This document shows positions 37,061-43,383 of a stretch of DNA of 43,383 bases, piece after piece (within the stretch, counting starts at the first letter, position 1; every line of letters begins with the position of its first letter). The position numbers and the translations under genes were made by a program. The notes beneath the pieces were generated by a model. The model was not told the origin of the DNA and searched no databases. It was given only the letters and a program-made list of their open reading frames with translations. The DNA comes from a virus, in the IMG/VR virus record IMGVR_UViG_3300036900_000048, positions 1-43,383 of that record. One strand, 5' to 3'.

Positions 37061-37587
37061 CAGCCGTATCCGCTCTTGGATGCACCCCAGTACCCGGCGG
37101 AAGCGCCGGCGCTATAGGCGCTCGCGGCTCCCGCCATCAGGTTCGACGCCGCACCCCAGTAGCCGGCCTTCTTCGCGGCGCCTGCATTGACGCGCGCGAC
37201 CTTACCTTGATAGATGTCCAGCCCGGCCTGCGCGTTGTACGTGCGCGCGCCCAGTACACCCTGGTAGCGGGTCGTCAACGCATCGAGTTCCATGTTCGTT
37301 TCGCTCTGGTTGAGCACGCCGGCATTCGTGCCGGACTCGCCGCCGCCACTTTCGGCCAGCCCGGCGCGGATATTGCCCAGTTGCTGTGCCTGGTTGGCGC
37401 GCTGCTGCAACTCGCGGCTGGACGCCACCATGCCGGCCTGCTGCGCGTTCTGCGTGTTGACGGCCGCGTTGTAATCCATCGCGTTGGCCTGCGCCTTGGC
37501 GTTGGCCGACTCGACGTTGCCCTGCTGGATGCTGCCGTAGGCTTTCATCGCCGCCGATGCCACCGCCATTGCGACCGGAATCCACAT
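37060..37587 (-). CDS. Internal virion protein (T7 gp14-like role)
   Basis: The ATG at 37587 overlaps the upstream stop (TAATG). The 175-residue product is Ala/Gln/Asn-rich with an N-terminal hydrophobic helix (WIPVAMAVASAAMKAYGSIQ), then long helices (AMDYNAAVNTQNAQQAGMVA and ELQQRANQAQQLGNIRAGLA). The C-terminus is glycine-rich (AAKKAGYWGAASNLMAGAAS). Small Ala-rich proteins in this place, such as gp14 of T7 or Gp7-like proteins, form part of the ejection channel. Identification is by position and composition. Confidence 0.7.
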   Translation of the reverse strand: MWIPVAMAVASAAMKAYGSIQQGNVESANAKAQANAMDYNAAVNTQNAQQAGMVASSRELQQRANQAQQLGNIRAGLAESGGGESGTNAGVLNQSETNMELDALTTRYQGVLGARTYNAQAGLDIYQGKVARVNAGAAKKAGYWGAASNLMAGAASAYSAGASAGYWGASKSGYG

Positions 37588-38009
37588 TACAGAACCCTCG
37601 CGTACAGCAATGCGTCGTGATCGTTCCAATACTTGCGCATCCAGCCTTCGGGCCTGAACCCCAGTATGCGCGCCCAGCGGTGGCCCTCAAGGAAATCGTC
37701 CTGCACTGCCGCTTCGATGCGACGGATCGTCGTCGTCTGCAGGTGTGTCTTGACCTTGCGCGTGATGTGCAGCATACGCCGGCTGGCATTCTCGCCAAGG
37801 AACGCATACGCACGCGCGCAGCCGTCCCACTGCGTGATGAGGCCGATCACCGCCAGTATTCCGCTGTCGTCGGCAACCGTAAACGCCTCACCATGCTTGG
37901 CCAGTTCGGCGGCGTACTCGGGCGTGGCGACTTCGGCCGTCAGGCTGCGCTGGTGCGGCTGCAAGGCGATCACCATGAGGTCGGAGGGGGCGAACTGACG
38001 GACGATCAC
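37587..38009 (-). CDS. DUF2833-like protein (T7 gp13-related), GNAT-like
   Basis: It starts at a GTG at 38009, two bases after the preceding stop codon, with GAGGG upstream. The 140-residue product has IVRQFAPSDLMVIALQPHQR, AELAKHGEAFTVADDSGILA, the central AVIGLITQWDGCARAYAFLG and RRIEAAVQDDFLEGHRWARI, which match GNAT acetyltransferase-like proteins of the gp13 family. In T7-like phages this protein is needed for virion assembly rather than acetylation. It is encoded between nozzle and ejection proteins. Confidence 0.65.
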   Translation of the reverse strand: MIVRQFAPSDLMVIALQPHQRSLTAEVATPEYAAELAKHGEAFTVADDSGILAVIGLITQWDGCARAYAFLGENASRRMLHITRKVKTHLQTTTIRRIEAAVQDDFLEGHRWARILGFRPEGWMRKYWNDHDALLYARVL

Positions 38010-38010
38010 G

Positions 38011-40353
38011 TTACTGCCAGCCCTCGTAGGTGACTTCGGCCAGCATGATGCCACAAATCGTCACCGGCAGAGGCTGGCTGTTGATGTAACCGACGTAGCC
38101 TTCCTGATCGTACTGTCCGGGGAACGGCATACGCGGCGTGTCGCCCGTGTAAAACGGCGTGTCGGCGCTGATCGGGTTCGGGGCGTCCGAATAACTTAGC
38201 GTGTCGAGCGGTGAACCGTCGAACACGTCGCGGCCGAACTGCCCGCCCAAGGAGTTCAAGAAGCGGAACACGACCTTGTTGATGCGCTTGATCTTGCCCT
38301 GCGCCGGGCCGTCGGTGCCGCCGGCTTCGATGCGCATCGGCTGCAATACTGCGGTCGACGGCAAGCCGACCTGCACAACGCTAGCCTCGCCATCCAGCGT
38401 AATCGCACCCCCTGAGACAACTCGGTTGTTCTGCGGCTGACCGTCGGCCAGTACCGCAACCGTTTCGCCCTCCAGATAGTCCAGTCCGGACACCGTAACA
38501 GTCGGCACCCCGTCGTACGTGCCACCGCAGTCGACATAAAAGGCATCTTCGGCGTCGTCACCGTCGCGCCATGAGCGCTCCAGCCGTTCGATGAACGAGT
38601 TCGTGGCGCCGTTGATCGTGCGCATGACGCACAGGTGCAATTCGTCGAAGTCGCCCGTCGTGCTGGGCACTACCGCGATCGACTTGACCACGCCGTCGCC
38701 GCCCAACGGATGCGAGTGCCACGCGCGCACCTTGTCCTCTAGGTTGACCGTGTACCCGATCAGCGTCGCGCCGGCGCCATTGGGCGACGACAGGACCATC
38801 CACACGACCGTATCGGTGTTCTGCGCATAGGCCATCGCGCACACACCGCCGAGCGTGATGTGTTCGCTGGGCAGCGTGACATCGCGCGAATTGAAGCTAT
38901 CAGTCGCCACGTCGTACTGGAATTCGCGGATGAAGCGCCCGGTGCGCGTGACATAAAAGGTCGCGCCACCCAACTGCGTGGCCTGCACCGCGCGGCCACC
39001 GTAGGCCGACTGTTTCTTGACCGCATAGTTCTGCGGGCCGAATGGCAGGTTGGTCGTGTTCTGCGCGATGACGTACTCGTTGCCGGCCGTGCCGACCATC
39101 AGGCTGTCGCTCGGCGCAAACCACTTGATCGTGTTCACGCTGTCCGACAGGACCTGCACCGTGATCGCATTGTCTTGCGCGATCACGCCGAATGTCTGGT
39201 CGGCGAAGTTCTCGAAATCGCCGGCCACCGACATCCACGTGTAAATGCCTCCGCCGAACGTCAGGCGCTCGCGGAAGATGCAGCAGGTTGACGGATAGCC
39301 CAAGTACGGCGCCCACGCACCCAACTGCCAGCGCGTGGACGGCAGCGATCCTGTCAGCGACGCCGGGAACTGGCGCAGCACCGTAGCGATGACGTTGTTG
39401 CTGTCGGTGTACTGCGTAATGACCGCCACGCCGTAGCCGGAATCCTGGTATGTCCACTGCACGCCGCGGCCATAGAAGTGATTGGCCACCGCCGGGTTCG
39501 GCACGATGTCCTGCGGGCCATCCCACTGGTCGCCGTCGGTCGCAATGAGCGTGTCGCTGCCGGTCTCGACCCAATCGACATTTGACGACGTGCCGTGCGC
39601 CACCGATTTGCACAAGTAGGTGTTGGGACCGCTGCGGCGCAACTGGCCGACCGCCAGGTTGCCGCCAGTCGTGCGCTGGCCGGGATACCATGCCTTGAGC
39701 AACGACAGGTCGTTTTGGTAGATGCGGACCAACTGGCCGACGCAGTTCGGATCGAACGTGCCGATCAACGACGTGATCACGATGCTGCCGGTCGTGGCTG
39801 AAACCGTCATCGTGTTGCCGTTGTCCGGGTTCTCCGGCAACCACGGGCCATCGGCGAATGTCGGCTGCGTCAGCGTCCAGTTGGTGGACGAAAAGTGCGA
39901 CAATTTTTGCTGCGGGAAGCGCGGATGCGTCAGGTACATCACGTCCGCCGACTGCACATACTGCACGGCCGGCGTACCGTCGGCGTTGAACAGGTCCGTG
40001 TACTCATACGGCGCGACAATCGACAATGGCTGTCCACCGAATCCTTCGATCAACGCACCGCCGTACCAGAACCGAATGACCGGGCCGGACAGTTCCAGCA
40101 CATAGCTTTCCGTCTGCGAGCGCACAAACGGGATCAGCAGTGACGGGTTGTTGTTCGGGCCGGGACCGGCCATGTTGCTGTTGCCGAGGAAGCGCGTACC
40201 GCCGCGGCGCTTGGCCGGCCCTTGTGGCATCGGGATGAAGTTGCGCAGCGTGCGGCAGCCCTTGGCGTAATACTCCGTGTCCGTGCGCGCCGCCATCAGT
40301 GGAGATAGCTCGCCCGCATTGAACTGGGTCAGGAACGGGCTTGCATTGGCCAC
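38011..40353 (-). CDS. Tail nozzle/stabilisation protein (T7 gp12-type)
   Basis: The 780-residue product starts at a GTG and opens FLTQFNAGELSPLMAARTDT, then YYAKGCRTLRNFIPMPQGPA and KRRGGTRFLG, the hallmark of the large podovirus tail tube/nozzle protein. Later are a beta-propeller-like repeat region (PFVRSQTESYVLELSGPVIR; CCIFRERLTFGGGIYTWMSV) and a C-terminal region with SYSDAPNPISADTPFYTGDT. It forms the distal tail tube. It is the next gene after the adaptor, as usual. Confidence 0.85.
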   Translation of the reverse strand: MANASPFLTQFNAGELSPLMAARTDTEYYAKGCRTLRNFIPMPQGPAKRRGGTRFLGNSNMAGPGPNNNPSLLIPFVRSQTESYVLELSGPVIRFWYGGALIEGFGGQPLSIVAPYEYTDLFNADGTPAVQYVQSADVMYLTHPRFPQQKLSHFSSTNWTLTQPTFADGPWLPENPDNGNTMTVSATTGSIVITSLIGTFDPNCVGQLVRIYQNDLSLLKAWYPGQRTTGGNLAVGQLRRSGPNTYLCKSVAHGTSSNVDWVETGSDTLIATDGDQWDGPQDIVPNPAVANHFYGRGVQWTYQDSGYGVAVITQYTDSNNVIATVLRQFPASLTGSLPSTRWQLGAWAPYLGYPSTCCIFRERLTFGGGIYTWMSVAGDFENFADQTFGVIAQDNAITVQVLSDSVNTIKWFAPSDSLMVGTAGNEYVIAQNTTNLPFGPQNYAVKKQSAYGGRAVQATQLGGATFYVTRTGRFIREFQYDVATDSFNSRDVTLPSEHITLGGVCAMAYAQNTDTVVWMVLSSPNGAGATLIGYTVNLEDKVRAWHSHPLGGDGVVKSIAVVPSTTGDFDELHLCVMRTINGATNSFIERLERSWRDGDDAEDAFYVDCGGTYDGVPTVTVSGLDYLEGETVAVLADGQPQNNRVVSGGAITLDGEASVVQVGLPSTAVLQPMRIEAGGTDGPAQGKIKRINKVVFRFLNSLGGQFGRDVFDGSPLDTLSYSDAPNPISADTPFYTGDTPRMPFPGQYDQEGYVGYINSQPLPVTICGIMLAEVTYEGWQ

Positions 40354-40356
40354 GGG

Positions 40357-41034
40357 TTAACTCACTCGGCTGAGAATCCAGGTGTTGTCGGGGCGCGACT
40401 GCGGCGGGTTCTGCACGGCGTTGACGAAGCGCGCGCGCCGCACCGTGGTCGCATACTGCTGCGCCATGCTCGACAACTTCGTCGTCGATTGCGTCAGGCG
40501 CTCGCACATCTCCATCGCCATCTTGCACGCCAACGCCTCGACGAACAACGGATGAAACAGTGTAGTGTCCGTCACGTCCGACACGTACAGGATCGGTAAC
40601 GGAACCGGCGTCGGAATCACACCGCCAACCGGCTGCACGTTGCTCGACAAATCGTTGCCGGTCATGTCCGTGATGAGCTTGTCGCCCTCGATCACATACT
40701 CGCGGTCATCCGAATTGCGGTACTCGGCCAGGTCGACGCCATTGAAGATGCCGGACACCTGAATCACGCGCAGGCATCCGGTCGGCAACTGATAGGTCAG
40801 GCCGTAGTTCCACGCCGGCACGATCGGATCACCGGCGCCGTCGACTTCGTAGGTGATCGACGTTCTGACGATCGCAAAATTCCACACCATGTCGGATAGT
40901 TCGGCACGACGCACGATGTCGTAGGTGTTTAGCGCCAGTCGCGACGCCGTGGAATTGTCGTCGAGCGAACGAATCGTGTCCGTGCCGAGCTTGCTCAGCG
41001 CCCGGTTGACGATATCGACAACGGAGACGGCCAC
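40357..41034 (-). CDS. Tail adaptor protein (T7 gp11-type)
   Basis: The 225-residue protein starts at a GTG. It has VVDIVNRALSKLGTDTIRSL, ASRLALNTYDIVRRAELSDM and CLRVIQVSGIFNGVDLAEYR. A typical C-terminal helix follows (ALACKMAMEMCERLTQSTTK). This pattern marks the dodecameric ring that joins portal to nozzle. It is separated from the nozzle gene by 3 bp. Confidence 0.82.
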   Translation of the reverse strand: MAVSVVDIVNRALSKLGTDTIRSLDDNSTASRLALNTYDIVRRAELSDMVWNFAIVRTSITYEVDGAGDPIVPAWNYGLTYQLPTGCLRVIQVSGIFNGVDLAEYRNSDDREYVIEGDKLITDMTGNDLSSNVQPVGGVIPTPVPLPILYVSDVTDTTLFHPLFVEALACKMAMEMCERLTQSTTKLSSMAQQYATTVRRARFVNAVQNPPQSRPDNTWILSRVS

Positions 41035-41040
41035 GATGGC

Positions 41041-41532
41041 TTACGTGATGGCATCGTAGATGGGCACGAACCCCAGGCTCACGCCGGCGGCGTCGAACAC
41101 TTCCATCTTTTTGACGACTGTGCCCAGCGTGGTTGCTGCTGCCGAGTTGCCCACGCCCAAGCCAGCGGTCGTCAGCGCCTTGCCGGTGACAGCGATCGTA
41201 GTCGGGAAGGTCGGCGCCGTGGCCAGCACGATGCTGCCGGTGCCGGTCTTGGCTGTCGACAGATCGGCAACCGCCAACTGGCCAACCGTAATCGCCGCGC
41301 CTGCGCTGGCTTGCTGCAAAACTTGACTGGTGCCACCGGTTCCCGACAGGTCAGCATTCGTGCCACCGTAGAGAAGTCCGATCTTGGTGCCATGCCACGT
41401 ACCGGCCGTGATCGTGCCGACCGTGACGATGGCGGTCGATCCGACCGCCGACCCGAGTGTGATGTCAGCGTCGGGGAACGTGTAGGTTCGATCCGCCGTG
41501 AGTACCGAGAAGTCGAATGTGCTGTTGGCCAT
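41041..41532 (-). CDS. Small fibre-like structural protein
   Basis: The 163-residue product has an N-terminal beta part (NSTFDFSVLTADRTYTFPDA) and the shaft-type motif GTITAGTWHGTKIGLLYGGT then ADLSGTGGTSQVLQQASAG, as found in trimeric fibres. The end is KMEVFDAAGVSLGFVPIYDA. It is out of place among capsid and tail-tube genes, so it may be a head or collar fibre. Start has a weak ribosome site. Confidence 0.6.
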   Translation of the reverse strand: MANSTFDFSVLTADRTYTFPDADITLGSAVGSTAIVTVGTITAGTWHGTKIGLLYGGTNADLSGTGGTSQVLQQASAGAAITVGQLAVADLSTAKTGTGSIVLATAPTFPTTIAVTGKALTTAGLGVGNSAAATTLGTVVKKMEVFDAAGVSLGFVPIYDAIT

Positions 41533-41533
41533 A

Positions 41534-41710
41534 TCAGAAGCTCAGGATGACATTGAGTGCCGGCGAGAAGATCAGGCTGCCGGATAGGCCGGAGATGATA
41601 AGACCGGGCCGCGTCGATTTGAAGATCAGCAAGCCGGGCTTGCCGATGCACAAGCCGGTCGGCGTTCCGATCGGCTTACCCAGGAAGATGCCGCGACCTT
41701 TCTGCGTCAC
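41534..41710 (-). CDS. 58-residue hydrophobic Gly/Pro-rich protein
   Basis: A GTG overlapping the previous stop (GTGA) starts a protein with GRGIFLGKPIGTPTGL, then CIGKPGLLIFKSTRPGLIIS and LSGSLIFSPALNVILSF. It is glycine- and isoleucine-rich, with regular GKPG/RPG turns. It fills the gap between two structural genes, which supports it. It may be a small capsid cofactor; no family recognised. Confidence 0.55.
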   Translation of the reverse strand: MTQKGRGIFLGKPIGTPTGLCIGKPGLLIFKSTRPGLIISGLSGSLIFSPALNVILSF

Positions 41711-41901
41711 GACGGCTTCCAGCGTGCCACGATCTGGTCCGTCATCAGTTCCAGATACGAACGCAGGTCGCCGGTATTTGTGAACTTCGTCAGGTCGACG
41801 TTGATTTCCAATTGCCGCGAGGTCGTCGCCGGACCCGGATTGGTCGTGAGCATCGCCGACTGCTTGTCGCCGAGATTGATGCCGTAAAGAACCGTTGCCA
41901 T
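41707..41901 (-). CDS. 64-residue unknown structural-module protein
   Basis: GGAG about 8 bp upstream supports the ATG. The product has LYGINLGDKQSAMLTTNPGP, then TSRQLEINVDLTKFTNTGDL and YLELMTDQIVARWKP. It is acidic with a central beta-prone part. It follows the cement protein gene and precedes the hydrophobic small gene (GTGA overlap). Role unknown, likely virion-related. Confidence 0.6.
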   Translation of the reverse strand: MATVLYGINLGDKQSAMLTTNPGPATTSRQLEINVDLTKFTNTGDLRSYLELMTDQIVARWKPS

Positions 41902-41921
41902 GCGTTTACTCCAAGGAAGGA

Positions 41922-41945
41922 GCGCCGCCGATGGACTGGCGGCGC
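41922..41945 (-). terminator. Strong hairpin after the cement gene, possible attenuator
   Basis: GCGCCGCC (41922-41929) and GGCGGCGC (41938-41945) form an 8-bp GC stem with an 8-nt loop, just downstream of the cement gene stop in the leftward direction. In that direction TCCTTCCTT follows, so it could be an imperfect terminator that lowers expression of the tail genes relative to capsid genes, or an RNA stabiliser for the capsid message. Confidence 0.5.
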
Positions 41946-41952
41946 ATGGATG

Positions 41953-42393
41953 TTACGGACGCGACCAGAAGGTGTCGATGACGATCGTGCCCGAGGACGG
42001 TAGCGTTGCCGTCGCGATACGCAGGACCACGATATCGCCGCCAACGCCCAGCGGATCGGCCGCCAGTACCGCGGCCGTGACCGGCAGCGTGACCGGGGTC
42101 GTCACCGTCTGCGTTTGACCCGTGGCTACGTACGTGGTGCCGGACGTCAATCCGATGATGCCGAAGGTCGTGCTGCCGAGCGTGGCCGAGTTGGTCATGC
42201 GTGCGCCCGTGAAGGACATGCCAGCCTGCGGGAAGCACAGCACGATGTCGCCGGCTCCGACCGTTTGCGAGGCCATCGTGATGGTCGAGCGCGTGCGGTA
42301 GTGCTTGGCGTTCTGGACATCACCCTTGGACTCGTAGCCCGCGGAGAAGGTGGTCGAGCCACCCAGTTCAGTGCAGTATGTGCCGATGGTCAT
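41953..42393 (-). CDS. Capsid cement/decoration protein (Bbp16-like position)
   Basis: The 146-residue protein has a beta-rich profile (GDIVLCFPQAGMSFTGARMT, STTFGIIGLTSGTTYVATGQ, TVTTPVTLPVTAAVLAADPL, IATATLPSSGTIVIDTFWSR). Size and place right after the major capsid gene match the cement protein of BPP-1 (about 140 residues). It probably trimerises on the capsid to stabilise it. Three bases separate it from the capsid gene. Confidence 0.75.
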   Translation of the reverse strand: MTIGTYCTELGGSTTFSAGYESKGDVQNAKHYRTRSTITMASQTVGAGDIVLCFPQAGMSFTGARMTNSATLGSTTFGIIGLTSGTTYVATGQTQTVTTPVTLPVTAAVLAADPLGVGGDIVVLRIATATLPSSGTIVIDTFWSRP

Positions 42394-42396
42394 GGC

Positions 42397-43344
42397 TCAG
42401 GTCTCCGTCGTGTCAATGAGGACGACCTTCTTTTCCTCCAAGCGCGTGCCGCCGAACATGCCGGACACGTAGACTTGGGTGGCGTACCGCTTGTCGATAC
42501 GCAGGTCGATCTTGGTCTGGATGTCCATCCACTTGCCCAAGTGGACGCCGGACTTGGCCCAATACGGCATGTAGAAGCCGGCGGACGATGCCAGCAATGC
42601 CTGCGCCTGCACCTTGCCCGGATCGACGACGCCAGCGGACGTACCGTTGACTTCCATCGCGCAGAACTCAAAGCCCATGAACGACAGGACCTTGCCGTTG
42701 ACCAGCACGGGCTTGTCGTTGTAGTCCAGGCTGATGGCCTGCGCTTCGTTGAGCAGCGCCTGGTGGCCTTGGGCCGTCAGGATGCCGTACAGTGGGTCCA
42801 TGTCGACGTCGACTTCGCCCTGCCGGAAAATCTGGTTTGCGGCCTTGAGCTTGTCGACGTTCATGCCGGTGTTGGAGCCGCCGCCGCCGGTGTTGGCATT
42901 GACGAGCTGGCTGCCAGAGCCGTAGGTGATGATGGACACCGCGGTCGTGCCGGTGTGGCCGGTGTTGTTGCTGCCGGCGATGCCCTTGATGATCTCGTAG
43001 TCCATCGCGCGGCCCATCGCCATCGCGCCGTTGCGGGCGTAGGGCGACTGCGGGTCGATCAACATGCGAACCCGATCTTCCTGGTCAATGAGGTCGCCCC
43101 AGCCATACGGTTGCGGGTAGACCCAGCGACGGTCCTGCGGGGTCGAAACGAGCGGCGTATCGCCGTGGCGGGTCGTGATGGCAACGGCCTGGACCGCGCC
43201 AACCTGCTCGACTGGGACTGCGGCCTCGCCCTGATGCGTCTGGACGTCGACCTTGGCCTGGAGCTTGGAACCCATCTGCTGCAGCAAAAGCTGCACGTTC
43301 GTCGTGTATTGATTGACGAACGCAGTCGTAATCTGAAACGACAT
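42397..43344 (-). CDS. Major capsid protein
   Basis: The 315-residue product has a helical N-terminus (FVNQYTTNVQLLLQQMGSKL), PVEQVGAVQAVAITTRHGDT, then RRWVYPQPYGWGDLIDQEDR and a C-terminal half with IFRQGEVDVDMDPLYGILTA. The pattern is that of the BPP-1/Bcep-type HK97-fold major capsid protein. GGAGAA precedes the ATG. Its first 88 bases are duplicated at the left end of the window by the contig overlap. Downstream are the cement and tail genes. Confidence 0.9.
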   Translation of the reverse strand: MSFQITTAFVNQYTTNVQLLLQQMGSKLQAKVDVQTHQGEAAVPVEQVGAVQAVAITTRHGDTPLVSTPQDRRWVYPQPYGWGDLIDQEDRVRMLIDPQSPYARNGAMAMGRAMDYEIIKGIAGSNNTGHTGTTAVSIITYGSGSQLVNANTGGGGSNTGMNVDKLKAANQIFRQGEVDVDMDPLYGILTAQGHQALLNEAQAISLDYNDKPVLVNGKVLSFMGFEFCAMEVNGTSAGVVDPGKVQAQALLASSAGFYMPYWAKSGVHLGKWMDIQTKIDLRIDKRYATQVYVSGMFGGTRLEEKKVVLIDTTET

Positions 43345-43383
43345 GGTGCGTTCTCCGAGAGAGATGGAAGGATTGATTTATCC
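43257..43383. repeat. Right copy of 127-bp terminal direct repeat (contig overlap)
   Basis: Identical to bases 1-127. It includes the capsid gene start and the sequence just upstream of it. Together with the left copy this shows the contig closes into a 43,256-bp circle. Confidence 0.95.

Noticed and set aside
1-43383. tRNA genes, CRISPR arrays, insertion sequences
   Set aside because: No cloverleaf with a conserved GTTCRANNC arm, no regularly spaced long repeats and no transposase motif was seen in any gap.

Overview
The window is a complete tailed-phage genome assembled as a circle. Bases 1-127 are repeated exactly at 43257-43383, so the unique length is 43,256 bp and the major capsid gene is cut by the arbitrary contig ends. 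The order terminase, portal, Bbp19-like protein, scaffold, major capsid, cement-like protein, tail adaptor/nozzle, three large internal virion proteins and fibres is that of short-tailed phages (podoviruses) of the Bordetella BPP-1 / Burkholderia BcepC6B kind. High GC, strong GC bias at third codon positions and ATGA/GTGA/TGATG-coupled genes suggest a Gram-negative GC-rich host, perhaps Burkholderiales or a relative. The host is an inference; nothing in the window proves it.

Layout. Four transcription blocks meet at two divergent regions and two convergent points. (1) The leftward structural block starts near 6416, runs through the small and large terminase, portal, scaffold and capsid, crosses the contig junction, and continues through cement, tail, internal virion proteins and two fibres to 25034. 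(2) A rightward block of ten tightly coupled small unknown genes (6833-9122) starts from an operator-bearing promoter and is probably early. (3) A second leftward block (17566 to 9119) opens with a small helix-turn-helix regulator. It carries a RuvC-like resolvase, a GH108-type endolysin, a holin candidate, a lipoprotein and a long run of small membrane proteins, then several small genes and a VirE/VapE-type helicase. (4) A second rightward block (17665-24962) carries an ssDNA-binding-like protein, an HNH endonuclease, a PD-(D/E)XK nuclease, a radical SAM enzyme, a nucleoside-deoxyribosyltransferase-like fusion protein, a DUF6527-like protein and several unknown genes.

How it works together. 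I see no DNA polymerase, RNA polymerase, integrase or reverse transcriptase, so replication and transcription probably depend on the host. The phage helicase, ssDNA-binding protein, nuclease and resolvase would provide initiation and recombination. The 6417-6832 divergent region combines an AT-rich stretch, a 9-bp-spaced GTAGAY repeat array, an operator palindrome and two sigma70-like promoters, and is the best origin/control candidate. A second switch lies at 17567-17664, where a 12-bp palindrome overlaps both -35 boxes.

Most unusual features: two consecutive RNA hairpins with CCUCCC(C)U anti-Shine-Dalgarno loops just upstream of the ssDNA-binding gene; the radical SAM / deoxyribosyltransferase-like pair; the GGGTCCTCT repeats inside the terminase region; and the dense island of small membrane proteins next to the endolysin. 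Function names rest on motif recognition by eye; no database search was run.
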